From the NCBI RefSeq assembly GCF_017592555.1, contig NZ_JAGFNS010000012.1, positions 1-64,000 of the forward strand: DNA of 64,000 nt, read 5' to 3'. Positions within the stretch are counted from its first letter, which is position 1. Each line of letters opens with the position of its first letter. The translations under genes and the position numbers were made by a program. Below the pieces are notes generated by a model that made no database searches, was not told the origin of the DNA, and saw only the letters and a program-made list of their open reading frames with translations. This document shows, piece by piece, positions 1 through 6,738 of the stretch. The stretch comes from Actinoplanes flavus. GTDB taxonomy: Bacteria; Actinomycetota; Actinomycetes; Mycobacteriales; Micromonosporaceae.

Positions 1-124
1 TGGTGGCCGAGCCGGGTTCCGTCCCCGCCGTCGGCGAACACCTGATACTCACCACCTTGAGCGAGGCCTACCGCCCGAGCGGCGCCCTACCCGACCCCGC
101 CGAAACCCCCTGGACGCACCGCGG

Positions 125-221
125 CCCCCCCCCCCCCCCCCCCCCCCCCCGCCCCCCCCCCCCCCCCGCCCCCCCCCCGGGGGGGGGGGGGGGCGCCGCC
201 CCCCCCCCCCCCCCCCCCCCC
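125..221. repeat. C and G homopolymer block
   Basis: Runs of 26 C (125-150), 16 C (152-167), 10 C (169-178), 15 G (179-193) and 23 C (199-221) lie almost back to back. Runs this long are not seen elsewhere in the window, and the adjoining C run and G run suggest collapsed or mis-called low-complexity sequence. The intact homologous locus at about 42340-42600 is instead an ordinary Pro/Ala codon repeat. Most likely an artefact at the edge of a contig or gap. Confidence 0.7.
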
Positions 222-700
222 GTCCGCATCCCCACCCCACCCCACGCCCACCCCGCCCCGCCTCGCCCCAAGCGGCCCCGCGCCGCGCCGCCTCGCGTCG
301 CCCCCAGAGCTGCCTCCCGCCGCGCCGCCTCGCCCCGAGCGCTCTCGCGCCGCGCCGCCTCGCCCCGCCTCGCGTTGCCTCGCCCCCGCCTCGCCCCGCC
401 TCGTCCCCCGGCCCCGCCTCGTCCCCCGGCCCCGCCTCGCTCCGAGGGCTCTCCCGCCGCGCTGCCTCGCCCCGCCTCGCGTTACCTCGCCCCCGCCCCG
501 CCTCGTCCCGAGCGCTCTCGCGCCGCGCTGCCTCGCCCCGCCTCGTCCCCGGCCCCGCCTCGCCCCCGGCCCCGCCTCGTCCCCGCCTCGTCCCCCGGCG
601 CTGCCTCGCTCCGAGGGCTCTCCCGCCGCGCTGCCTCGCGTTGCCTCGTCCCGAGCGGCCCCGCCTCGCGCCGCGCGGCCTCGCGCCCCGCTAAGTACCC
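222..700. repeat. Degenerate CCGCCTCG-type low-complexity repeat
   Basis: About 480 bases built from imperfect copies of an octamer-like CCGCCTCG unit (with CGTCCC and CGCGCC variants), giving Arg/Pro/Ala/Ser-rich translations in every frame. It occupies the place where the intact copy of the neighbouring gene has a regular repeat encoding Ala-Leu-Ala-Pro-Glu/Asp-Pro. No convincing gene is seen in it. Confidence 0.6.
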
Positions 701-712
701 CCGCAGCCAGCA

Positions 713-758
713 ATCTTGGACGTTTTCCCACCGAATACGGTGGCGAGACGCCCAAGAT
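713..758. repeat. Inverted-repeat element, copy 1
   Basis: Outer arms ATCTTGG (713-719) and CCAAGAT (752-758) enclose inner arms CCACCG (728-733) and CGGTGG (738-743). The same nested design recurs at 798-839, 925-966 and 42831-42878. Function unknown; it could be a REP-like hairpin or a protein-binding site. Confidence 0.7.
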
Positions 759-797
759 CCAGTGGCCCTGATGGCACTGTCGCCCTCAGTCGGCGAC

Positions 798-839
798 CTT
801 GGACGTTTTCCCACCGGTTCCGGTGGCATGGCGTCCAAG
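798..839. repeat. Inverted-repeat element, copy 2
   Basis: Outer arms CTTGGAC (798-804) and GTCCAAG (833-839), inner arms CCACCGG (811-817) and CCGGTGG (820-826). It shares CTTGGACGTTTTCCCACCG with copy 1. Confidence 0.7.
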
Positions 840-924
840 ATTCCGACGTTCGGGTGCCCTGCTGCCTGCATCCGGCGTCATCCGTCCCGCCCGCAGCCGG
901 GGCTCCTTTCTCACGGCCGGCGAC

Positions 925-966
925 CTTGGGCGATCGGCCACCGGATGCGGTGGCGAGAGGTCCAAG
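925..966. repeat. Inverted-repeat element, copy 3
   Basis: Outer arms CTTGG (925-929) and CCAAG (962-966) with an inner CCACCG / CGGTGG pair. It is somewhat diverged from copies 1 and 2 but keeps the same spacing. Confidence 0.65.
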
Positions 967-1070
967 ATCCAGACCGCTGCGTTACGGATCCGACCAGCGC
1001 GAAGGCATTGATGTCCCGGCCACCCGCGGCGGACTGTCCGGATGTCAGCCGATCGGTTCCGGCTGCTTGT

Positions 1071-1102
1071 GAGGGCTGTCTCGAGCGCTCAAGACAGCCC
1101 TC
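1071..1102 (+). terminator. Hairpin terminator
   Basis: Perfect 11-bp arms, 1071-1081 and 1092-1102 (GAGGGCTGTCT / AGACAGCCCTC). The region around it (about 1030-1132) is clearly related to 42621-42727 but noticeably more diverged than the first 125 bases. Its intact counterpart follows the stop codon of the 40957 gene. Confidence 0.65.
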
Positions 1103-1179
1103 ATAACCAGCTGGGCAAGATCGGCCACAGTGCACAGCCACCAGAACACCTACAGGCACGCCCATTCGCGCAGCGGCGA

Positions 1180-1515
1180 GCTTGGTGGTGCGGCCGGGTA
1201 GGTGAGGGCCCGGGGCGGCTGCCGCTTGGTGGTGCGGTGATGGGTTGGGCGGGGCGGGATGGTCGCTGCTTGGTGGTGCGGCGATGGGGTAGGTGGGGCC
1301 CGGAGCGGCTGCCGCTTGGTGGTGCGACGGTGGGGTGAGTGGGGGCCCGGAGCGGCTGCCGCTTGGTGGTGCGGCCGGGTGGGCGAGGGCCCGGGGCGGC
1401 TGCCGCTTGGTGGTGCGACGGTGGGTTGGGTGGAGCCCGGGATGGCCGCCGCTTGGTGGCGGTGAGGTGGGTGAGGCCCGGGACGGCCGCCGCTTGGTTG
1501 CTGACGGGCGCCCCG
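1180..1515. repeat. Imperfect tandem repeat, about 50-60 bp period
   Basis: At least six imperfect copies of a unit containing GGCTGCCGCTTGGTGGTGCG followed by GGTGGG-rich sequence. The region lies between the terminator at 1071-1102 and the 3' end of the Rv3235-family gene. All six frames stay open only because of base composition, and no ribosome-binding site or protein family is recognised. In related actinobacteria secA is usually found on this side of the Rv3235-type gene; it is not seen here. Confidence 0.6.
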
Positions 1516-1535
1516 GGAGTGTGAGCGGTGGAGTG

Positions 1536-2612
1536 TCAGATGATCAGGAGGGCGGTGGTGGCCCAGGTCTGCTGGTGCAGCTCCATCCGGAAGGCCATCG
1601 CCCAGGTCCGCTCGCCGGTGGCCAGCGTGACCGCGGCCTCGACGGCGCCTGGCCGCGGCTCGCACAGCCGCAACCGCAGCACCGCGACCGGGGCGTGGCG
1701 GCGTGGCGGCCGGGAACGTGGGCGGCTCGATCGGCGCAGTTCGGCGGCCCGGCGTGCCCCGGCCAGGCCCTTCGCCACCACGTCGGCGGCCTCGGCGGGC
1801 AGTGCCATCCGCCGCAGATGAGCGGCCGGCCGGAACCCGTTGAGGACCTCGACGCACAGCTGCACGAACCGCCGGGCCGCAAGCCGCGCGTCACTGGAGG
1901 CTCCGGCCACGGCGGCGGACGCCGGCCGCGGCCCTGGGGGCGACAGCTGTGCGTTGCCGGGCCAGTCCGCCGACTGCGCTCCAGCTGGTCCCTTCGGCGC
2001 TGGTTGTGCGTTCCCGGACCACTCCACCGCCGACTGCGCTCCAGCTGGTCCCTTCACCGCCGCCTGTGCGTTGCCGGACCACTCCACCGCCGGCTGTGCT
2101 CCAGCTTGTCCTTTCGTCGCCGGCTGTGCGTTGCCGAGCCACTCCAGGTTCGGCTGTGCTCCAGCTGGTCCCTTCGGCGCTGGTTGTGCGTTCCCGGACC
2201 GCTTCAGCGCTGGCTGTGCGTTGCCGGAACCCGCCAAGGCCGTTTCCGTGTTGCCCGACCAACCCGGTGCCGGTTGCGTGTTGCCTGACCAACCCGGTGC
2301 CGGTTGCGTGTTGCCCGAACACCCCAGAGCTGGCTGCGTGTTGCCCGACTGCTCCGGGGTCGGCTGCGTGTTGCCCGACCATGCCCGGGGCGGCTGTGCG
2401 TTACCCGGCTCCGGGGGTGGCTGTGTGTTGCCGGGCCATTCCGGGGCCGTTTGAGCATGGCCCGGCCAGTCCAGGGCTAACTGCCGGGACGGGGCCCACA
2501 CCTCCGGGGCGAACTCGTCGTCGAAAGGGGGGTCGGACCGGGGAACCGGGCGCAGCCGAATCGCCGGACGGCTTCCCGTGGACGCCTTCTCGACCGTCGA
2601 TCGCATCGCCAC
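1536..2612 (-). CDS. Rv3235-family (DUF6459) protein with repeat-expanded N-terminal region
   Basis: The last 120 residues or so match the actinobacterial Rv3235/DUF6459 family, a small conserved domain of unknown role often found next to secA. Recognisable parts are ARRFVQLCVEVLNGFRP, LRLCEPRPGAVEAAVTL and the C-terminal WAMAFRMELHQQ. The N-terminal two thirds are not typical: they are built from repeats of about 10 residues around W-S/P-G-N-T/A-Q-P, encoded by 30- and 60-bp DNA repeats. GTG at 2612 is chosen because AAGGA lies 6 nt upstream; TTG at 2618 and ATG at 2606 are alternatives. The next gene upstream on the same strand is the HTH gene at 2732-2962. The family is firmly identified, its function is not known. 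Confidence 0.8.
   Translation of the reverse strand: MAMRSTVEKASTGSRPAIRLRPVPRSDPPFDDEFAPEVWAPSRQLALDWPGHAQTAPEWPGNTQPPPEPGNAQPPRAWSGNTQPTPEQSGNTQPALGCSGNTQPAPGWSGNTQPAPGWSGNTETALAGSGNAQPALKRSGNAQPAPKGPAGAQPNLEWLGNAQPATKGQAGAQPAVEWSGNAQAAVKGPAGAQSAVEWSGNAQPAPKGPAGAQSADWPGNAQLSPPGPRPASAAVAGASSDARLAARRFVQLCVEVLNGFRPAAHLRRMALPAEAADVVAKGLAGARRAAELRRSSRPRSRPPRRHAPVAVLRLRLCEPRPGAVEAAVTLATGERTWAMAFRMELHQQTWATTALLII
1936..2455. repeat. 30/60-bp coding tandem repeat
   Basis: From about 1980 to 2220 the sequence repeats with a 60-bp period made of two related 30-bp halves. From 2221 to 2400 it repeats with a 30-bp period (for example TTGCCCGACCAACCCGGTGC). All units keep the frame of the Rv3235-family gene, so copy number can change without breaking it. 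This is a coding minisatellite, not a CRISPR: there are no unique spacers. Confidence 0.8.
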
Positions 2613-2731
2613 CGCCAATCCTTGCGTTTGCCTCCGTTTGCCTTCGATGACGTGAAGTCTCGTCCAGTCTCCTTCGACCGGTCAACCGTCGGTCATCGAT
2701 CCGGGAAGAGGCACAAAAGCCGCCCGCCCCC

Positions 2732-2962
2732 TCATTCCGCCTCACGGTCGGCCAGCGGGTTGTCGCGCACCCACGCGGCAGTTTCCGCGTACCTCTCCTG
2801 GATGTATTTCTCCAGCTGGGAGCGCTCGACGCGCCACTGACCGCGCCCACCGATCTTGATTGCGGGGAGTTCGCCGCTGCGGACCATGTGATAGACCTGC
2901 GAGTCGGAGACGTTCAGTTCGGCGGCCACGTCGGACAGCAGCAGGAAACGGGGCTCGGGCAC
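2732..2962 (-). CDS. Small helix-turn-helix (excisionase/HTH_17-type) DNA-binding protein
   Basis: A 76-residue protein with a MerR/excisionase-like winged helix: LLLSDVAAELNVSDSQVYHM forms the helix-turn-helix, followed by GELPAIKIGGRGQWRV, the wing typical of HTH_17 proteins. Very similar small proteins are widespread at this locus in actinobacteria and probably act as transcription regulators. GTG at 2962 is preferred over longer frames because a strong AAAGGAGG precedes it by about 6 nt and the HTH domain starts at once. Its target cannot be read from the sequence. It is divergent from the DUF6912 gene. Confidence 0.85.
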   Translation of the reverse strand: MPEPRFLLLSDVAAELNVSDSQVYHMVRSGELPAIKIGGRGQWRVERSQLEKYIQERYAETAAWVRDNPLADREAE

Positions 2963-3110
2963 GGATCCTCCTTTCGACGGCCTCAGTTTGCCACCGATGG
3001 CGTGCGGCGGACCCGGTGCGACCCCGATCCGGAGACTCCTGATGGAATGGGGCGTGTCCGGGCCGAGATGACGGTGTACTGTGCTCGCCCGACCGCCGAG
3101 TGCAGGAGGA

Positions 3111-3626
3111 ATGACGGTGCCGATCACCGACCTGGTCCGGGTCTACCTGCCGGCCACGCTGCCGATGCTCACCGCCTTGCGGGCCGATGGGCGGCTCGGC
3201 GATCAGACGCTGGTCGCGCACGCGGTGACGCCCGGGCTCCGGGAGTGGTACGCGGAGGGCGACGAGGAGGAGCTGGAGTACGTCGCCTTCACCCGTGCCG
3301 CCCAGGGCGCCCTGCACCTGCTGCGACAGGATCCGTCAGCGCCGCGCCGCCGGGTGGTTCTCTCGGCCGACGTCCCGGCCGCCGGTCTGACCAGCGAGGA
3401 CACCGAGCTGGGGTCGAGCACGGTTCGGCTGCCGCAACCGGTGAGCCTGGCCGAGCTGGCGAGCATCCACGTGGACGGGACCGATGCGGTCGAGGCGGTG
3501 GCGGCGGCCGCCGAGGTGGTCGACGAGGCGCTGGCCGGTGACCCGGACGCCCAGTTCACCGTCGACGGCGCCGAGGATCACGAGTTGGAGTGGTACGCCG
3601 TCTCCGAGCTGGACGAACTGATCTGA
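3111..3626 (+). CDS. DUF6912 family protein
   Basis: A 171-residue acidic soluble protein beginning near VRVYLPATLPML, with the conserved EEELEYVAFTRAA segment and a C-terminal LEWYAVSELDEL. These match the actinobacterial DUF6912 family, of unknown function. ATG at 3111 follows GCAGGAGGA with good spacing. Its position between the HTH gene and prfB is conserved in Micromonosporaceae as far as I recall. Its 3' end overlaps the 3' end of the convergent membrane-protein gene by 49 bp, so the two messages are antisense at their ends. Confidence 0.8.
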   Translation: MTVPITDLVRVYLPATLPMLTALRADGRLGDQTLVAHAVTPGLREWYAEGDEEELEYVAFTRAAQGALHLLRQDPSAPRRRVVLSADVPAAGLTSEDTELGSSTVRLPQPVSLAELASIHVDGTDAVEAVAAAAEVVDEALAGDPDAQFTVDGAEDHELEWYAVSELDELI

Positions 3627-4528
3627 GACTGCTCGTCGCCCTCGTCACGGGCGGGGCCGAGGGTCCGGCCGACCGCGACGATGGCGGTGAACGCGCCGGC
3701 GAAGAGGACGATGAGCCCGTTGTTGAGCCGGGCCGAGCTGAGCATCTGCTGCACCGTCTGCTCCAGCTCACTGACCTTGCCGGCCAGCTCGAGCACTTCG
3801 GCGCCGGCGGTACGGGCGAGCAGCTCGCCGATCACCAGCAGCAGGCCGGGGCCGGCGCCGGCCAGCGCGTACAGCGGCCAGCGCAGTCCGGCACGGCGGC
3901 GCAGCATGAAGTACGCGATGAGGCCGGCCGTCAGACCGCTCAGCGCCGCCTGGCTGTAGGAGAACCACTGTGCCGCCTGCGCCGACGACGCGGTGTCCCC
4001 GGCCCCGAAGGCGTCGAGCACCGGGGACTGGAAGAGATTCAGCACGAACCCGACGAGGAAGACGCCGACCGAGCCGGCCCCGGCCGCGGCGATCACCGAC
4101 GGGATCCGCAGGCCGGCCAGGGCGCCGCCGATGGTCGCGGCCGCGGCCACGGTGCCTCCGACGACCGCGTAGATCGTGCCGGCCGTGTTGATCGTGATGA
4201 TCGGGACGGCGCTCAGCAGCCCGACGACCAGGCCGGAGCCGGTCGCCACGGCGAACCGGGCGGTCGGCCCGAGCGGCCGGCGCGCGCTGATCAGGGTGAG
4301 CACCAGAAGCGCCACGGCGGAGCCGGCGACCAGGTCGGCGGTGACCGCGCCGGGTAGCGCGTACGCCGTGGAGGTCACCTCCATCGCGGCGTCCGCCCGG
4401 CCGGTGATGGTGGCCCGGGCCGACCAGAGCATCGCGCCGGTCCAGGCCAGGGCGGCGGCCGCGAGCAGCGCCACGGTGAGCCGGGATTCCTCGACGGTCT
4501 CCGGGGTGGCGGTCTGGCGGTCAGTCAT
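3578..4528 (-). CDS. Multi-pass membrane protein, unknown function
   Basis: A 316-residue hydrophobic protein with about seven predicted membrane segments (for example around LTVALLAAAALAWTGAML and VGLLSAVPIITINTAGTIYA). A short predicted coiled-coil (VSELEQTVQQML) lies before the last membrane segment, and the C-terminal tail is Ser/Glu-rich. ATG at 4528 is used because it directly precedes the first hydrophilic segment; longer frames add composition-biased sequence. I recognise no transporter or enzyme motif. It is convergent with and overlaps the DUF6912 gene. Confidence 0.7.
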   Translation of the reverse strand: MTDRQTATPETVEESRLTVALLAAAALAWTGAMLWSARATITGRADAAMEVTSTAYALPGAVTADLVAGSAVALLVLTLISARRPLGPTARFAVATGSGLVVGLLSAVPIITINTAGTIYAVVGGTVAAAATIGGALAGLRIPSVIAAAGAGSVGVFLVGFVLNLFQSPVLDAFGAGDTASSAQAAQWFSYSQAALSGLTAGLIAYFMLRRRAGLRWPLYALAGAGPGLLLVIGELLARTAGAEVLELAGKVSELEQTVQQMLSSARLNNGLIVLFAGAFTAIVAVGRTLGPARDEGDEQSQISSSSSETAYHSNS

Positions 4529-4916
4529 GGGGCTCAGGGTAACCGGCGAAACTGCACAGGCCCGACCGGCCGTCGGTGGGGTGCGGCGATGGGCGAAATC
4601 CTGTCCCCGACCGCCGCCCGGTGGCCCGATCCGCGCCGGCGGATCCGCTTCCGGGTGACGAATGTGCTGCTCTGCCCAGATTGTCTGGTTTAGCACGGCA
4701 GTATCCGCCTTTTCGCCGGAATCATGCCCGCAACACGCCGTCTGACCGTTTGGGTGCACCATATTACCTGGTCAACGCGCATTTGGAGGCGGAATCGCCA
4801 GTCCCGCTCACTCGTTGTCGGACTGTCTGTGCGGGACAGTCGTTTGTGGAGGCGCAAACTGGACGGATCAGGCTAAATCCTGGACGGCGGCGCGACAAAG
4901 TGGCAGCTTAGAAGGC
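4529..4916. promoter_or_regulatory. Divergent intergenic region with a putative PadR operator
   Basis: 388 bases between the membrane-protein gene and the PadR gene. The only clear structure is a perfect 7-bp inverted repeat GACTGTC-N7-GACAGTC at 4821-4827 and 4835-4841, about 76 bp upstream of the PadR start. PadR regulators often bind inverted repeats near their own promoter, so autoregulation is a reasonable inference. No gene is seen here. Confidence 0.45.
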
Positions 4917-5432
4917 ATGCCCGACTTCCAAATCAATCCGACGGCGGCTGCCCTCCTCGGCCTCCTCCACGAGGGGGCGATGACCGGTGGTCAGCTGATG
5001 GCGGCTGCCGAACGCCGCCTCGGGCCCTACTGGTCGATGACGCGGAGCCAGGTCTACCGCGAACTGCCCGTACTGGCCGAAATGGGGTACGTCCGCCTCG
5101 GTAAGCCGGGCCCCCGGTCCAGTCAGCCCTACGCCATCACCGCCTCCGGCAAGCGCGCCTTCAGCAGGTGGCTCGCCGAGGCCCCGGGCCGGGACGCGCT
5201 GCGCAACCCGGTCGCTCTGCGGGTCGCCTTCGGTCAGCAGCACTCCGGCGACCAGTTGCAGGAGCTCTACACGTCCGCGAACCAGTACCACTCGGAGGCC
5301 ATGGCGATGGCGAAGGAGCAGGCCAAGGAGGCGAAGAAGAACGGAGACCAGTACGGCGCGGCCGCCCTGGAGTTCGCGGTCGCCTACCACAAGGCCGCAC
5401 TCACCTGGCTCAAAGCCGTCCCGACCGAATGA
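4917..5432 (+). CDS. PadR family transcriptional regulator
   Basis: A 171-residue protein with an N-terminal winged helix (AAALLGLLHEGAMTGGQLM, then SQVYRELPVLAEMGYVR, the recognition region and wing typical of PadR/Vir-like regulators) and a C-terminal helical dimerisation domain (YHSEAMAMAKEQAKEAKKN). PadR proteins repress genes for detoxification, efflux or metabolism and respond to small ligands; the target here is unknown. ATG at 4917 is preferred to the upstream alternative because the HTH domain begins just after it. A perfect inverted repeat lies about 76 bp upstream, and a hairpin terminator lies 10 bp downstream, before prfB. Confidence 0.85.
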   Translation: MPDFQINPTAAALLGLLHEGAMTGGQLMAAAERRLGPYWSMTRSQVYRELPVLAEMGYVRLGKPGPRSSQPYAITASGKRAFSRWLAEAPGRDALRNPVALRVAFGQQHSGDQLQELYTSANQYHSEAMAMAKEQAKEAKKNGDQYGAAALEFAVAYHKAALTWLKAVPTE

Positions 5433-5442
5433 ACGGACCCGC

Positions 5443-5464
5443 CCCGGCCAGCATTCTGGCCGGG
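5443..5464 (+). terminator. Hairpin terminator after padR-type gene
   Basis: Perfect 9-bp arms CCCGGCCAG (5443-5451) and CTGGCCGGG (5456-5464) with a CATT loop. There is no U tract, as is common in high-GC actinobacteria. It sits just upstream of the prfB promoter. Confidence 0.7.
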
Positions 5465-5469
5465 CGGCG

Positions 5470-5484
5470 TAGTCTTGAGTGTCG
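5470..5484 (+). promoter_or_regulatory. -10 box of a probable leaderless prfB transcript
   Basis: TAGTCT at 5470-5475 is followed by 8 nt and then the GTG start at 5484. The spacing matches transcription starting at the start codon. The same arrangement precedes ftsE. Confidence 0.5.
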
Positions 5485-6596
5485 TGACCGCTGCCGACTT
5501 TCCCGAGCAACTGAAGGCCCTCGACGCGACCCTGCGCAACATCGAGAACGTCCTGGACGTCGACAAGTTGCGCCGGGACAAGGCGGACCTCGAGGAGCAG
5601 GCCTCCGCGCCGGACCTCTGGGACGACCAGGCCCGTGCTCAGGAGGTGAACAGCCGACTGGCGTACATCTCGGGCGAGCTCTCCAAGCTGGAACGCCTGC
5701 GCTCCCGTCTCGATGACGCCGGGGTGCTGCTGGAGCTGGCCGAGGCCGAAGGTGACGCCGACTCGATCGCCGAGGTGGGCGTCGAGGTCGCCACCCTCAG
5801 CAAGTCGATCGAGGAGATGGAGGTCCGCACTCTGCTCTCCGGTGAGTACGACGCCCGTGAGGCCGTGGTGGCGATCCGGGCCGGCGCCGGCGGAGTGGAC
5901 GCGGCCGACTTCGCCGAGATGCTCATGCGGATGTACCTGCGCTGGGCCGAGCGGCACGGCTACCCGACCGAGGTCTACGACACGTCGTACGCGGAGGAGG
6001 CCGGCCTCAAGTCGGCCACCTTCGCCGTCAAGGTGCCGTACGCCTACGGCACCCTGGGCGTCGAGTCCGGCACCCACCGCCTGGTGCGGATCAGTCCGTT
6101 CGACAATCAGGGCCGCCGGCAGACCAGCTTCGCCAGTGTCGAGGTGATGCCGGTGGTCGAGCAGACCGAGTTCGTCGACATTCCGGAGAACGAGATCCGG
6201 GTCGACGTCTACCGCTCGTCCGGCCCCGGTGGGCAGAGTGTCAACACCACCGACTCGGCGGTCCGGCTGACCCACATCCCGACCGGCATCGTGGCCTCCT
6301 GTCAGAACGAGAAGTCGCAGCTGCAGAACAAGGCGGCCGCGATGCGTGTCCTCCAGGCCCGGCTGCTGGAGCGGAAGCGCCAGGAGGAGGAGGCCAAGAT
6401 GGCCGGCCTCAAGCTGGACACCACCGGATCATGGGGCGACCAGATGCGTTCGTACGTTCTGCACCCGTACCAGATGGTGAAAGATCTGCGCACCGAGTTC
6501 GAGACCGGCAACCCTTCGTCGGTCTTCGACGGCGAAGTGGACGGCTTCATCGAGGCGGGCATCCGTTGGCGGAAGCAGAATCAGCTCGCCTCATAG
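5484..6596 (+). CDS. prfB: Peptide chain release factor 2
   Basis: A 370-residue class-I release factor that recognises UAA and UGA and triggers peptide release on the ribosome. It has the GGQ catalytic motif (SSGPGGQSVNTTDSAVRLTH) and the SPF tripeptide that distinguishes RF2 (RISPFDNQGRRQTSFASVEV), plus a helical N-terminal domain and the typical C-terminal GEVDGFIEAGI. Length is normal. The frame is continuous, so no programmed +1 frameshift as in E. coli is present. GTG at 5484 is chosen because a TAGTCT box lies 8 nt upstream (leaderless); TTG at 5475 would overlap that box. A stem-loop follows at 6613-6652, before ftsE. Confidence 0.96.
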   Translation: MTAADFPEQLKALDATLRNIENVLDVDKLRRDKADLEEQASAPDLWDDQARAQEVNSRLAYISGELSKLERLRSRLDDAGVLLELAEAEGDADSIAEVGVEVATLSKSIEEMEVRTLLSGEYDAREAVVAIRAGAGGVDAADFAEMLMRMYLRWAERHGYPTEVYDTSYAEEAGLKSATFAVKVPYAYGTLGVESGTHRLVRISPFDNQGRRQTSFASVEVMPVVEQTEFVDIPENEIRVDVYRSSGPGGQSVNTTDSAVRLTHIPTGIVASCQNEKSQLQNKAAAMRVLQARLLERKRQEEEAKMAGLKLDTTGSWGDQMRSYVLHPYQMVKDLRTEFETGNPSSVFDGEVDGFIEAGIRWRKQNQLAS

Positions 6597-6612
6597 GCTG
6601 ATCCGTGACCGT

Positions 6613-6652
6613 GCGCAACCTGACCTGAACGCTCGGTCAGGCCGGGTTGCGC
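6613..6652 (+). terminator. Hairpin terminator after prfB
   Basis: GCGCAACC..TGACC pairs with GGTCA..GGTTGCGC around a short loop, with small bulges. It lies between prfB and ftsE, which has its own promoter. Confidence 0.55.
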
Positions 6653-6701
6653 CCGTTCCCGGTGTTACCGCAGCTTGTGAATATTCCCGACCCCGGTGGG
6701 G

Positions 6702-6738
6702 TTGGCGATTTCGTTACACCGCGTAGACTCCAGTCCCG
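6702..6738 (+). promoter_or_regulatory. ftsE promoter, probably leaderless
   Basis: A -35-like TTGGCG (6702-6707), a 16-nt spacer and a -10 TAGACT (6724-6729), 8 nt before the GTG start at 6738. This suggests transcription begins at or next to the start codon. Confidence 0.55.

Larger units (their letters stand above)
3..1106 (+). pseudogene. Partial 3' copy of the gene at 40957-42639, frame unreliable
   Basis: The first 125 bases match 42218-42342 with only two mismatches, so the window opens inside a second copy of the 3' part of the 560-residue gene at 40957. After the shared segment the frame runs into C/G homopolymers and a long Pro/Ala/Arg-rich stretch. The open frame ends at 1104-1106, inside or after a terminator hairpin (1071-1102). 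The intact copy stops before the equivalent hairpin; here the matching TAG reads TGT. The real reading frame is therefore probably corrupted, either by homopolymer miscounting or by genuine decay. The 5' part lies outside the window. Function is unknown, as for the full copy. I treat this as a damaged or misassembled tail, not a normal gene. Confidence 0.45.

Noticed and set aside
1150..1857. Minus-strand open frame of 235 codons rich in Pro, His and Arg
   Set aside because: It spans the tandem repeat and the 3' end of the Rv3235-family gene in another frame, and its sequence simply mirrors the repeat.
1980..2400. Regular 30/60-bp repeat that superficially resembles a CRISPR array
   Set aside because: Repeats are contiguous with no unique spacers, keep one reading frame, and encode a repetitive protein segment. 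No cas genes are nearby apart from a Cas4-like nuclease 37 kb away.
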